The position numbers and the translations under genes are program-made. From NCBI RefSeq assembly GCF_000702665.1, contig NZ_JNJA01000004.1, positions 248,001 through 312,000 of the forward strand: a stretch of DNA of 64,000 nucleotides, in the 5' to 3' direction. Below the pieces are notes generated by a model that worked only from the letters and a program-made list of their open reading frames with translations, was not told where the DNA came from and did no database searches. The DNA comes from Solidesulfovibrio alcoholivorans DSM 5433. Its GTDB lineage: Bacteria > Desulfobacterota > Desulfovibrionia > Desulfovibrionales > Desulfovibrionaceae. Shown here piece by piece: positions 7,221-16,874 of this stretch; position 1 is the stretch's first letter; each line of letters begins with the position of its first letter.

Positions 7221-7489
7221 GGTCTTTTCCTTGTCGCCCGGTCCGGGCGGCGATGTTTCATGACTTCTGTTTTTTAAAGCAGTGTCCATGCTCCTGTCCA
7301 TCCGTTTGTGTCGAGGTGGCGCGAAAATACGGAGCATGCGTTGCCATCGACGTGGCGAGGGTGTACCACGTCACACAAGGGACCCTCTGCTTGTTGCCGT
7401 GCCGGGGGCCAGGGATCGACGGCGGGTGCTTCGCCCCGGACGCAGGGCCAGGGGCGGCATTTTCCAATATGTTTATCGGCGGCTTGGTC

Positions 7490-8329
7490 ATGCGCAACAA
7501 GCTGGGATATCTCGTGGTTACGGCACTCGTCGTGATTTGCGGCGTTGCGGCCCTCACCTATGTCCGCCGTGGAGATGCGCCCGCGCGCCATGTCTGGTCG
7601 GGTGGGGAAATCACCGTGGGCTATTCGAGCGAACCGCCGTATTCCTTCCGCACCGCAGCCGGGAAAATCACCGGGGCCGCTCCGGAGATGGCCAAGGCCG
7701 TGCTCGCGCGCGCCGGGATCGGGCCGATCCAGTGGGTGCTTCTGGATTTCCAGCAGGCGATCCCGGCGCTGCTCGACGGCCGCATCGACATGATCGCCAA
7801 CGGGCTTTTCATCACCCCGGCGCGCGCCAGGATCGTGCGCTTCTCCAGGCCCTACAGCCGGACGCCGCAAGGGCTGCTGGTCGCGCGCGGCAATCCCCTG
7901 GCGCTGCATTCCTACGAGGAAGCGGTGGGAAATCCGGCCGTCAGGGTCGCCGTGCTCGACGGATCCGTGGAACAGTTCGCCCTGGTCGCCATGGGGACGC
8001 CGGAGATCCGCCTGTTCGTCGTGCCCGATCCGGCGGGGGGCCTTGCCGCCGTGCGCTCCGGACGCACGGATTGCCTGGCCCTGACCGAACCGAGCGTCGT
8101 CTGGCTGGCCCGGGAATCGGCCGGCGAAGCGGAGGTGGCCCGGCCTTTCACGCAGACGCCGGAGCTGCCCCCCGGCCTGAGCGCCTTTGCCTTTCGCCCG
8201 GCGGATACGGCCCTGGCCGGGCGCATCGATGCGGCCCTTGCCGGGTTCGTCGGCACAGCGCCCTATCATGATCTCATGCGCCCCTTCGGGTTCGGCCTCG
8301 AAGCTGCGCCGCAGTGGAGCCGACAGTGA
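7490..8329 (+). CDS. Periplasmic solute-binding protein (SBP_bac_3 family) coupled to a kinase
   Basis: A 279-residue protein with an N-terminal signal or anchor helix (LGYLVVTALVVICGVAAL) and an extracellular solute-binding domain, family 3: ITVGYSSEPPYSF, then LLDFQQAIPALLDGRIDMIANGLFITPARA, then a second lobe with VAVLDGSVEQ. These proteins usually bind amino acids or related small molecules. Its stop overlaps the start of a hybrid histidine kinase, so it is probably the ligand receptor for that kinase rather than part of a transporter; no permease gene is near. ATG 7490 is the likely start, with ATG 7469 as an alternative; neither has a clear ribosome site. Confidence 0.75.
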   Translation: MRNKLGYLVVTALVVICGVAALTYVRRGDAPARHVWSGGEITVGYSSEPPYSFRTAAGKITGAAPEMAKAVLARAGIGPIQWVLLDFQQAIPALLDGRIDMIANGLFITPARARIVRFSRPYSRTPQGLLVARGNPLALHSYEEAVGNPAVRVAVLDGSVEQFALVAMGTPEIRLFVVPDPAGGLAAVRSGRTDCLALTEPSVVWLARESAGEAEVARPFTQTPELPPGLSAFAFRPADTALAGRIDAALAGFVGTAPYHDLMRPFGFGLEAAPQWSRQ

Positions 8330-10935
8330 GGGATACGCCTCGGGTGCGGCGCGGCATGGAGCGTTCCCGCGGTTGGATCGACCTGCATCTGTACGCCATG
8401 GCCGCGGCGGCGGCTCTGACCGGCCTGCTCTTGTGGTGGACCAACGCATCCTGGCGGGAAAATTTCGTGATCTACCCGCCCATGCGCGGCAACCTGCGCC
8501 AATCCCGGGCCGACATCGTCAAGGGCTATCTGGCAGTGGAGCGCAATCTTGCCGGCGAAACCTCGGTCAGGCTCGCCGATGTGGACGGCTTCATGGAACA
8601 GGCGATCCACGGCATGGACAAGCTCCTTGCCTCGTTGCGCAAACCGGAGATGGGCCGGGACGTGCTCGCGCAGCAGTCGCCGGACCTCGACAACGGGCTG
8701 CGCGCCTACCGTCACGGCATCGTCCGGTTCCAGCAACTGCTGCGCCAAAGCCTTCTCGATCAGGAGCAGCTTCGTGCGCAACGCGCCGTGGAGCGCCATG
8801 CCGTGTTCGCCGAACTGGAAAAACTGGGCGACAGCCTCGATGATGCGATCGAGCGCTGGGTGCTCGCCGTGGCCAAACGCCAGGACCGCCTCAACCGGGT
8901 CCTTTTTTTCGTCTGGCTGTCGTTTTTGGCCATCCTTACCCTTACCCTTACCCTTGCCGGAAACAAACGACGCAAGGCCGAGGCGGCCCTGTCCGAAAGC
9001 GAAAACCGCTACCGTTCCCTGTTCGACGAGGTCATGGACGTGATCCTGGTCGTGGACGCCGGGACCGGGCGCATCCTGGACTGCAACCAGGCCGTGGCCA
9101 CGCAGTGGGGATACGACCGCGAAGAGCTCCTCGGCCGCGATCCCTCCTGGCTGCGGCCGCCGCCGGACGGCCGGGCCCATCCGGGCATGTCCGGCGGCGC
9201 GGACGGTCCCCGGGCCCCGCTGCGTGAAATCCGTCTGGCCACGCGCTTTGGCGAAATACGGGACCTTTCGGTCAAGGCCGGTTTTTTCACCCTTGGCGAC
9301 CGCGACGTCCGCCTGGAAATCTACAACGACGTCACGGAGCGCAAACGCAGTGAAAACGCGCTGCTGGAACGCGAGGCCACCCTGCGGCGGCTTGGCGACA
9401 ACCTGCCCGATGGCGTGATCTACAAAATCGAGGTCCGCCCGGACGGGACGCGGCGCTTCCTCTACGTCAGCCAGGGCGTCGAGCGTTTGTTCGGCCTGGC
9501 GGCACCGGAGGTCCTCGACAATGCCGACAGCCTCTTCGCGCGCTATCTGCCCGAGGATCTCGACGTGCTGCGCCGGGCGGAAGCACAGGCCCTGCGCACG
9601 CTGGGCACCTTTGACGTCCAGGCCCGCTTCCATGACGCCACAGGCGCGGTCCGCTGGGGGCAACTGCGCGCCGCGCCGCGCCGCACCCCGGAAGGCGGCG
9701 TGGTCTTCGACGGTATCCTCGTGGACATCACCGATTACAAGCGTGTCGAGGAGCGGCTGCGCCAGGCCATGGCTGCTGCGGAATCGGCCAGCCGGGCCAA
9801 AAGCGAATTCCTGGCCAATATCAGCCACGAGGTGCGCACGCCCCTCAACGGCGTTTTGGGAATGCTGCAACTGCTCGAAGCATCACGACTTTCTCCGGAA
9901 GACGCCGACCATGTGGCCACGGCCCTGGCCTGTTGCCGGGGGCTCGTGCGCGTGCTGACCGACATCCTGGATTTCACCCTCATCGAGTCCGGCAAACTCG
10001 TGCTGCGAAGCGAGCCCTGCGACGTGCGCGCCCTGGCCGCGGAGGTGCTTTCGGTCTTTACCCTGGAAAGCGTGCGCAAGGGACTCGACGTCGCGGTCGT
10101 GGTGGACCCCGCGACCCCGGCGCGGGTCATGACCGATGTCGCCCGGCTGCGGCAGATTCTCTTCAACGTCGTCGGCAACGCCGTGAAGTTCACGTCCCGG
10201 GGCGCGGTGCGCCTGGATGTGCGGCAGGCATCTGAAATTGGCGAGGCGGTGCATCTCCTGTTCGCCGTGTCCGATACGGGCATCGGCATCCCCGAGGAGC
10301 AGATGGAGGCCATTTTCGAACCCTTCACCCAGATCGACGGCTCCTTTACCCGCAAATACGGCGGCACGGGACTGGGGCTCGGCATCGTCAAGCGCCTCGT
10401 CGGACTGCTCGACGGACACATCACCGTGGACAGCGTGCCCGGCCGGGGCACGGAGTTCGCCTTTGCCATTCGTTGCCGGCCGCTTCCGTCGCAGGAGGCC
10501 CGGGTCGCGCCCGTTGCCGCGGCCGCCCCGGACCAGGGTGGCCCGGTGCGCGTGCTGGTGGTGGAGGACGAAGCCGTCAACCGCCTGGCCACGGTCTCGA
10601 TGCTGCGCAAGCTCGGTTTCGCGGCCGATGCCGCGGAGGATGGCGACGTGGCCCTCGAAGCCCTGGAGGAGAGCGACTACGACGTGGTGCTCATGGACAT
10701 CCAGATGCCCCGCGTCAGCGGCGACGAGGCCACGCGGCGCATCCGGCGCGGCGAGCGCTCCGGCATCGACCCCGGCATCCAGATCATCGCCCTGACCGCC
10801 CACGCCATGGCCGGGGATCGCGAGCGCTGCCTGGCCTGCGGCATGAACGACTACCTGTCCAAGCCCGTGGACCTCGCCGCCCTGGGCCAGGCGGTGACGC
10901 GCGCCGCCTCCCAGCGCCGCGGCGGCGGGGCCTGA
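8326..10935 (+). CDS. Hybrid histidine kinase (two PAS, HisKA, HATPase, receiver)
   Basis: An 869-residue inner-membrane kinase. Two helices (about residues 23-41 and 193-213) enclose a periplasmic helical sensor. Then come PAS domains at about 220-340 and 350-470, a HisKA domain with the phospho-acceptor His501 in ISHEVRTPLNG, an ATPase domain (DTGIGIP and GGTGLGLGI boxes) and a C-terminal receiver with Asp791 in VLMDIQMP. GTG 8326 is chosen: it overlaps the upstream stop (GTGA) and has GGAG six bases before it. The overlap with the solute-binding protein argues that the two proteins form one sensor. The output partner is not obvious. Confidence 0.88.
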   Translation: MRDTPRVRRGMERSRGWIDLHLYAMAAAAALTGLLLWWTNASWRENFVIYPPMRGNLRQSRADIVKGYLAVERNLAGETSVRLADVDGFMEQAIHGMDKLLASLRKPEMGRDVLAQQSPDLDNGLRAYRHGIVRFQQLLRQSLLDQEQLRAQRAVERHAVFAELEKLGDSLDDAIERWVLAVAKRQDRLNRVLFFVWLSFLAILTLTLTLAGNKRRKAEAALSESENRYRSLFDEVMDVILVVDAGTGRILDCNQAVATQWGYDREELLGRDPSWLRPPPDGRAHPGMSGGADGPRAPLREIRLATRFGEIRDLSVKAGFFTLGDRDVRLEIYNDVTERKRSENALLEREATLRRLGDNLPDGVIYKIEVRPDGTRRFLYVSQGVERLFGLAAPEVLDNADSLFARYLPEDLDVLRRAEAQALRTLGTFDVQARFHDATGAVRWGQLRAAPRRTPEGGVVFDGILVDITDYKRVEERLRQAMAAAESASRAKSEFLANISHEVRTPLNGVLGMLQLLEASRLSPEDADHVATALACCRGLVRVLTDILDFTLIESGKLVLRSEPCDVRALAAEVLSVFTLESVRKGLDVAVVVDPATPARVMTDVARLRQILFNVVGNAVKFTSRGAVRLDVRQASEIGEAVHLLFAVSDTGIGIPEEQMEAIFEPFTQIDGSFTRKYGGTGLGLGIVKRLVGLLDGHITVDSVPGRGTEFAFAIRCRPLPSQEARVAPVAAAAPDQGGPVRVLVVEDEAVNRLATVSMLRKLGFAADAAEDGDVALEALEESDYDVVLMDIQMPRVSGDEATRRIRRGERSGIDPGIQIIALTAHAMAGDRERCLACGMNDYLSKPVDLAALGQAVTRAASQRRGGGA

Positions 10936-11009
10936 CGCCCCGCCCTTGACGGAGCCCCGCGGAAGTGCTTGACCTACACGATGGAAACCCATGCACGGAG
11001 GTTTGACCC

Positions 11010-12659
11010 ATGGCTCCGACTGTCATCGAATACCTGACGACACGCCTCAAGCAGAGCGGCATCACGGATGTTTTCGGCGTGCCCGGGGATTTCTCCTTCG
11101 CCCTGAACGACGCCGTGGAGAACGACCCGGACATGCGCTGGATTGGCTGTTGCAACGAACTCAACGCCGCCTACGCCGCCGACGGCTACGCCCGCGTGCG
11201 CGGCCGCGCGGCGCTATGCACCACCTATGGCGTGGGCGAGCTTTCGGCCCTTTGCGGCGTGGCCGGCTCGTACACCGAGCACTTGCCCGTGGTCCATCTC
11301 GTCGGCATGCCGAGCGTCTCCACCCAGCGGGCACGGCGCATCGTGCACCATACGCTCGGCGACGGCAGCTTCGACGCCTATGCCGACATGACCAAACCCG
11401 TGGTCGCGGCAAGCGCCGTGCTGACCCCGGAAAACGCGGCCTGCCAGATCGAACGCTGCCTGGAGGCGGCGCTGACGCGCAACCGGCCCGTGTACATCGC
11501 GCTGCCCCAGGATTACGCCGACGTGCCCCTGGCCGGGGAACTCGTCTGTGCGCCGGAAGCGCCCCAAAGCGATCCCGGAACGCTCGCCGCCGCCATCGAG
11601 GCCGTGGCGGAAATGCTGGACAAGGCCGGCACGGCCGTGGTGCTTGCCGGCTACCTCATCGCGCGCCTCGGGCTGCGCGAGGTGGCCAAGGGCCTGCTTG
11701 CCCGCACGGGGTTGCCTTTCGCCACCATGTTCATGGACAAGACGGCCCTGGACGAGACCCTGCCCGGTTACATCGGCCTCTACGACGGCCGTATCATGAA
11801 TCCGGACGTGCGCGATTTCGTCGAGGGCTGCGACTGCGTGCTCAACCTTGGCGCGCTGTGGAGCGATTTCAACACCGGCGCGTTCACGGCCAAGATCGAC
11901 CCCTCGCACATGATCGCGGTCATGCAGCACGAAACCCGCGTGGGCCACGCCACGTTCCGGGATGTGGAGATGCGCGACGTGATGGAGGGGCTGGCCAAGG
12001 TCGTTTCGCCCAAGCCCCGCAGCGTCGTCGGCCCCAAGGGCCTGGGCGAGCCCAAGGGCGCGCCCGGGGAGCGCATCAGTCCGGACTATCTTTACCCGCG
12101 CTTCGAGAAGTTCCTGCGCGAGGGCGACATCGTCATGGCCGAGACGGGCACCATCTCCATGGGGCTCGGGTTCGCGCGCATGCCGACCGGCGCGGAGTTT
12201 TTCAACCAGACGCTGTGGGGAGCCATCGGTTGGGCCACGCCGGCGGCTTTCGGCGCGGCCGTGGCCGCGCCCGAGCGGCGCACGCTCCTTTTCACCGGCG
12301 AGGGCTCGCACCAGATGACGGTGCAGGAACTCGGCCAGTTCGGCCGCTTCGGCCTCAAGCCAGTGGTTTTCTGCCTGAATAACGACGGCTACCTGATCGA
12401 GCGGCTGCTGTGCAAGAATCCGGGCAGTGCCTACAACGACCTCGCGCCCTGGGACTACACGCAGCTCCCGGCCGCGTTCGGCATGCCCGACTGGTTCTGC
12501 GCCCGGGCGACCAGCAACGCCGAGTTGGAGGAAGCCATGGCCAAGGCGGAAAGCTGCGGCGCGGGCGCGTACGTCGAGGTGGTCATGGACCGCATGGCGG
12601 CCTCGCCCCTGGCCAAGAAACTCGGGGAATCCATCCGTACGCTCTACGGCGACCACTAA
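11010..12659 (+). CDS. ThDP-dependent 2-keto-acid decarboxylase (indolepyruvate/pyruvate decarboxylase family)
   Basis: A 549-residue protein of the PDC/IPDC family, full length. Glu50 (CCNELNAAYAADGYAR) is the activating glutamate for thiamin diphosphate. His113-His114 (RRIVHHTLGDG) are the tandem histidines that mark decarboxylases rather than acetolactate synthases. The ThDP/Mg site is GEGSHQMTVQELGQF through FCLNNDGY. Substrate could be pyruvate, phenylpyruvate or indolepyruvate; sequence alone does not decide. It has its own GGAGG site before ATG 11010, about 75 bases after the kinase gene. The window also holds IorAB, which handles the same class of keto acids oxidatively. Confidence 0.88.
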   Translation: MAPTVIEYLTTRLKQSGITDVFGVPGDFSFALNDAVENDPDMRWIGCCNELNAAYAADGYARVRGRAALCTTYGVGELSALCGVAGSYTEHLPVVHLVGMPSVSTQRARRIVHHTLGDGSFDAYADMTKPVVAASAVLTPENAACQIERCLEAALTRNRPVYIALPQDYADVPLAGELVCAPEAPQSDPGTLAAAIEAVAEMLDKAGTAVVLAGYLIARLGLREVAKGLLARTGLPFATMFMDKTALDETLPGYIGLYDGRIMNPDVRDFVEGCDCVLNLGALWSDFNTGAFTAKIDPSHMIAVMQHETRVGHATFRDVEMRDVMEGLAKVVSPKPRSVVGPKGLGEPKGAPGERISPDYLYPRFEKFLREGDIVMAETGTISMGLGFARMPTGAEFFNQTLWGAIGWATPAAFGAAVAAPERRTLLFTGEGSHQMTVQELGQFGRFGLKPVVFCLNNDGYLIERLLCKNPGSAYNDLAPWDYTQLPAAFGMPDWFCARATSNAELEEAMAKAESCGAGAYVEVVMDRMAASPLAKKLGESIRTLYGDH

Positions 12660-12863
12660 CCGCCGCGCGCGCCGATCAGGTTAAAGCGACCCCTTGCTAA
12701 TGCACGGTCCGGCATGTAGAAAAATCCGGCGGTATGCAGCGCAATGCGGTATGCCGCTTGTGGAAAAACCTTGCCGCACACGGTGTGTCGCACCTTTTGC
12801 AGTCGCTAGGCAACGCCCAAGGGCGCACGCCGTGCGGAACAAAACAAACCGGACGTCGAAACC

Positions 12864-13286
12864 ATGCCCCAGGCCGATCGCGTACCTTCGTTTCGCGCAT
12901 TGAAACGCGTCTGCGCGCTGGTCGCGGACGATTCGTCCGTGATGCAGCATGTGTTGCGCAGCATCCTGCAAAAGCTCGGCGTGCCGGAAGTCCATGTGGC
13001 CGGCAATGGCGCCCAGGCCCTGGACATGCTCAAGGCCAACGCCGCCATCAACCTCGTGTTCGCCGATTTGAAGATGCCAAGGCTGTCGGGCCTGGGGCTG
13101 CTCGACACGTTGCGCGGTTCGGAGGTCTTCAAGGATCTGCCCGTGGTCATTGTCAGCAGCGAAGGCGGCACGGACAGCATTCTCGAAGCCGGCCGCCATG
13201 ACGCGACGGCCTACATCGTCAAGCCGTTTTCCCTGGAGAAAGTGGCGGGCGTGCTGCGCAAGATCTTCCCCGAAGAAGTTTCGTAA
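12864..13286 (+). CDS. Single-domain response regulator (CheY-like)
   Basis: A 140-residue protein consisting of a receiver domain after a 15-residue basic lead. The acidic pair is in ALVADDSSV, the phospho-acceptor is Asp68 in VFADLKMPRLSG, the conserved Thr/Ser is in VIVSSEGG and the Lys in IVKPF. There is no output domain, so it acts by protein contact like CheY, or as a phosphorelay shuttle. It converges on the second hybrid kinase (33 bases between the stops), which carries its own HPt domain, so a relay pairing is possible but unproven. Confidence 0.88.
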   Translation: MPQADRVPSFRALKRVCALVADDSSVMQHVLRSILQKLGVPEVHVAGNGAQALDMLKANAAINLVFADLKMPRLSGLGLLDTLRGSEVFKDLPVVIVSSEGGTDSILEAGRHDATAYIVKPFSLEKVAGVLRKIFPEEVS

Positions 13287-13318
13287 GGCGAAGGGGCGCA
13301 AATCCCCGGCGCGGCGCG

Positions 13319-16063
13319 TCAGGCGGAAGCGTTTTCCCCGGCCTGCCTGAAGCGGGCGATGGCGTCCTCCACGGCGCGTATTTCCCTGCCGAGGGTCATA
13401 AGCGATGCCGTAAGGTTCACCGCATTGCCCTGATGGAGGGCGGTCTCGAGGGTTTCGGCGAATGCGGCGATGCGTTCCGCGCCGAGCTGGCGGGCAATGC
13501 CCTTGAGGGTATGCACGAACACCAGCAATTCCTTGGGCTCCGGCGCATGCCGGAGAAAGACGATCTCGAATTTGTCGGCGTTGAATTTCTCGAGAAAGCC
13601 GTCGCAGACATCCTCATAGAGCTGTCGGTCCATGCCCAGCCGCGCCATGCCGGCCTCGACGTCGAGAACGTCCCGGTCGTCGGCGCCAGCCAGCGCCTGC
13701 GCCTGCGCCAGCGCGGCGTCCTCGGGCTGTGAGCAGACGATGACCGCGTGGCTGCCGAGGGGCTGCAACTTCGCGGCAAGGGATTCGAGGTCGATCGGCT
13801 TGGCCAGGAAATCCTCCATGCCGGCCTGGAAACACTGCTGCTTGACGGAGTCGAGGGTGTAGGCCGTCATGGCGATGAGGCGCGTTTGCCGGTTGAGCGG
13901 CGCCACGCCGCCGCGGATGCTTTTCGCCAGCTCGAAACCGTTCATGCCGGGCATCTCGATGTCGAGAAACACGACGTCGAAGTGTTCCTGTTGCAGCAGG
14001 GCGAGCGCCTGTTCGCCGGAAGCGGCGAGGGTCGGGCGCTGCCCGAGCATGGAGAACATCTTCTCGGCGACCATGAGGTTGGTCGGCGTGTCGTCGACCA
14101 CCAGTATCCGGAGCGCCCCGTGCCTGTCCGGTGCCGTGTCGCGGGCGGACGGCGCCTGTGCGCCGTCGTCGCAACCCCTGCCCTTGGGCAAACGCAGGGC
14201 GACGGAGAATTCGCTGCCGACTCCCGGCACGCTGACGACGCTGATGCTGCCGCCCATGAGTTCCACGAGCTGCTTGCAGATAGCAAGACCCAGGCCCGTG
14301 CCCCCGTACTTGCGGCTCATCGAATTGTCGGATTGGGTGAACGGTTCGAAGATGTTGGCGAGTTGGCTGGTTTCGATGCCGATTCCGGAATCCTTCACGG
14401 CGATGGATACGGCGTAGAGGCCGGCGATTTCCACCTTGTCCACGCGCACGGCGATGCGGATCTCGCCGAGCTGCGTGAACTTGATGGCGTTGTGCGTGAG
14501 GTTGAAGAGGATTTGCCGGATTCGGGACGGGTCGCCGCTGCACACGATGCCGGCGTCCCCCGTGTAATCGATGTGTATTTCGAGTTTCTTGCGCGCGGCA
14601 ATGGGGCGCAGGATCTTGACGGTCGCGGTGATCAGGTCGCTCAGGTTGAAGTCGATGCGCTCCAGTGTGAGCTTTCCGGCTTCGATGCGGGAAAGGTCGA
14701 GCAGGTCGTTGACGATATCGAGCAGATGCAGGGAAGAATCCTTGATGATGCTCGCGCACTCCTTTTGCTCTTCGTTGAGGGATGTGTGCAGGAGATAGTC
14801 GTTGAGCCCCTTGATGGCGTTCATCGGCGTGCGTATTTCGTGTGTCACCTTGGCCAGAAAGTCCGTCTTCATCCTGTTCGCCTGTTCCGCGGCATCCTTC
14901 GCGGATTCAAGCTGTTGCTGGATGTGCTCTTTTTTGATGATTTCATTGTTGAGATCGTTGGTTCGTTCGAGAACAAGATTCTCCAGGTCCGTCTTGTAGT
15001 GATTGATTTCGTCGATGAAGGAATTGATCTGGTTGGCCATGGTCGTGATTTCGTCGGTTCCCGAAACGGAAATATGCGGCATGCAATCGCCTACGGTGTT
15101 TTGCTGCTTGATCTGCGTGATCTGGGACGTAATGCGCAACAGCCTGCGCAGGATGCGCTTTTCCACGAGAAAGACGATGGCGGCCAACAGGAGGAGGCCG
15201 CCGACGGCAAGGTAGACAGCGGCGCGCTTGTTCATGGCGATGCCGGCATGGACGATGTCCTTGTTGCCGTAGACGATCAGGCGAAGCTGTTTGCGGTTTG
15301 CCAGGTCGCGCAACAAGGTCACGGCCGCTGTCTCATTCTCGCCGATGTCGAAGATGGTGACGACTTCTTGTGCCTTCGTATGAAATGTCTTTTTGTCGGC
15401 ACGTGCGATCCGATGCGGCAGTGTCATCGAGTCCGGTTCGACGTGGAATGGAATCTGTATTTTTTCCGAAAGATTTTGCATCATTCCCGGCGAAAACAGC
15501 CTCCCCATGACCAGCATGCCTTGTTGGGGCCCCTCGCCGTCGCTGGTGTGGATCGGGCAGCTCGCAATGATGGCAAGACCCTTGTCGAGAAGGGCGATGC
15601 CATGGACCCTGTTGTTTATTGACGATTCAGTCAGTATCTTGCTGTCCTTGAAAATGGCGTTTTTTATGTCTTGTGGCAGTTCGAAGGTATATTTGTTCTC
15701 GCCTGTATTTGTGTTGCTCCAGACAATATTCCCTTTGTTGTCTATGAACGCAATAAAATAGAGTGATAGCCTTTCTATGGTCCGTTCGTTAAGATTTGAT
15801 TCTATGTAGTCTTTTGTCTTCCCTTGCATGAACATTGCGCTGTCATCCCAGACAGCCCAATCGACAACGGTCTCATCGAGCTTATGCGCTTCCTCATGCA
15901 CCGTATTGGTGGCGCGAAGGACATCGGTCATAAGCGACGCGTACTCGAAATCGGTAAAGGCCCGGTCGAGGAGGTAGCTGTTGATGGAGATGTAGGAAGC
16001 GAACAGCAATACGGAGCCGAGGCAAATTCCCAACAGGGTGAACTTCCGAATGGACGCGCGCAT
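13319..16063 (-). CDS. Hybrid histidine kinase with CHASE4-like sensor, receiver and HPt domain
   Basis: A 914-residue membrane kinase. An N-terminal helix (about 9-30) and a second near 280-300 enclose a periplasmic domain whose segment HKLDETVVDWAVWDDSAMFM is typical of CHASE4. A HAMP-like linker and coiled coil follow, then HisKA (His408, VTHEIRTPMNA), an ATPase domain (DSGIGIE, GGTGLGLAI), a receiver with Asp701 (VVFLDIEMPGMNG) and an HPt domain with His851 (VHTLKGIARQLGA). It is a complete phosphorelay in one chain. The first 400 residues are encoded by much more AT-rich DNA than the rest. GGGAGAGG lies before ATG 16063. Confidence 0.88.
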   Translation of the reverse strand: MRASIRKFTLLGICLGSVLLFASYISINSYLLDRAFTDFEYASLMTDVLRATNTVHEEAHKLDETVVDWAVWDDSAMFMQGKTKDYIESNLNERTIERLSLYFIAFIDNKGNIVWSNTNTGENKYTFELPQDIKNAIFKDSKILTESSINNRVHGIALLDKGLAIIASCPIHTSDGEGPQQGMLVMGRLFSPGMMQNLSEKIQIPFHVEPDSMTLPHRIARADKKTFHTKAQEVVTIFDIGENETAAVTLLRDLANRKQLRLIVYGNKDIVHAGIAMNKRAAVYLAVGGLLLLAAIVFLVEKRILRRLLRITSQITQIKQQNTVGDCMPHISVSGTDEITTMANQINSFIDEINHYKTDLENLVLERTNDLNNEIIKKEHIQQQLESAKDAAEQANRMKTDFLAKVTHEIRTPMNAIKGLNDYLLHTSLNEEQKECASIIKDSSLHLLDIVNDLLDLSRIEAGKLTLERIDFNLSDLITATVKILRPIAARKKLEIHIDYTGDAGIVCSGDPSRIRQILFNLTHNAIKFTQLGEIRIAVRVDKVEIAGLYAVSIAVKDSGIGIETSQLANIFEPFTQSDNSMSRKYGGTGLGLAICKQLVELMGGSISVVSVPGVGSEFSVALRLPKGRGCDDGAQAPSARDTAPDRHGALRILVVDDTPTNLMVAEKMFSMLGQRPTLAASGEQALALLQQEHFDVVFLDIEMPGMNGFELAKSIRGGVAPLNRQTRLIAMTAYTLDSVKQQCFQAGMEDFLAKPIDLESLAAKLQPLGSHAVIVCSQPEDAALAQAQALAGADDRDVLDVEAGMARLGMDRQLYEDVCDGFLEKFNADKFEIVFLRHAPEPKELLVFVHTLKGIARQLGAERIAAFAETLETALHQGNAVNLTASLMTLGREIRAVEDAIARFRQAGENASA

Positions 16064-16373
16064 AAACTATCTTCCACCTCTCCCGGACGAAGGCAATCGG
16101 TTCTTTGGAATGATTTTGGTATTGTATGACGATGCCCGGAAAATGCAACGCTTCGAATGCTGTCGGGAATGAATGGATGCGCTTTGAAAATATTCCCGAG
16201 AAGGCCTGGGCAGGGCGCCGATTTTGTCGCCAGAGGACTTTGTTGCGAGCGGCACGCGTCTTTTGGGGTCCTGCTGCGAGATGAAATGCGCAGAATGTAA
16301 AAATGCTGGCAGAGGCCCCGGCGCACGCATGTGGCGCGGTGGCCGGGGACTTTTCCTGCGGCGGGAAGCGGCG
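16064..16373 (-). promoter_or_regulatory. Intergenic region with a promoter candidate for the CHASE4 kinase gene
   Basis: This 310-base gap holds no credible gene. Reading the minus strand, TTGCAT (16143-16148) and TACAAT (16121-16126) are separated by 16 bases and lie about 60 bases before the kinase start. They fit a sigma70-type promoter with a good -10 and a weak -35. The region is less GC-rich than the rest of the window. No clear T-tailed hairpin is visible after the yjbQ stop. Confidence 0.4.
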
Positions 16374-16790
16374 TTACTCGCCGATGATCTTGACCAGGAC
16401 CCGCTTTTTGCGGTGGCCGTCGAATTCGCCGTAAAAAATCCGTTCCCAGGTCCCGAAATCGAGGCGGCCCTCGGTCACGGCCACGACCACCTCACGGCCC
16501 ATGATCTGGCGCTTCATGTGCGCGTCGGCGTTGTCCTCGCCGACGTTGTGGCGGTAGCCGGACACGGGCTCGTGGGGGGCGAGCTTCTCCAGCCACACCT
16601 CGTAGTCGTGGTGCAGCCCGGATTCGTCGTCGTTGATGAAGACAGAGGCCGTGATGTGCATGGCGTTGACCAGGCACAGCCCCTCGCGGATGCCGGATTC
16701 GGCCAGGCAGGCTTCCACTTCGCGGGTGATGTTGACGAAGGCCCGGCGGGACGGGATGTTGAACCAGAGTTCCTTGCGATAGCTTTTCAT
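16374..16790 (-). CDS. yjbQ: YjbQ family protein (UPF0047, secondary thiamine-phosphate synthase-like)
   Basis: A 138-residue protein with the standard length and signatures of the YjbQ/UPF0047 family: [41 protein letters not shown] and [10 protein letters not shown]. The clustered His and Asp/Glu residues suggest a metal or phosphate site. Family members have weak thiamine-phosphate synthase activity, but the true function is uncertain. It stands alone between two minus-strand genes with sizeable gaps on both sides. Confidence 0.88.
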   Translation of the reverse strand: MKSYRKELWFNIPSRRAFVNITREVEACLAESGIREGLCLVNAMHITASVFINDDESGLHHDYEVWLEKLAPHEPVSGYRHNVGEDNADAHMKRQIMGREVVVAVTEGRLDFGTWERIFYGEFDGHRKKRVLVKIIGE

Positions 16791-16874
16791 GGCGCGGCTC
16801 CAGGGCGTTTTCGCCCTTGTAGCGCAGACCGGGACGCCTGTCCCGGTTTCCCCGGAGCCGCGCCGTCGCAGCCG

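Noticed and set aside
12797..12816. A sigma54-like element (TGTCGCACCTTTTGCA) before the receiver gene at 12864
   Set aside because: The invariant GG of the -24 box is missing and the spacing is only approximate.
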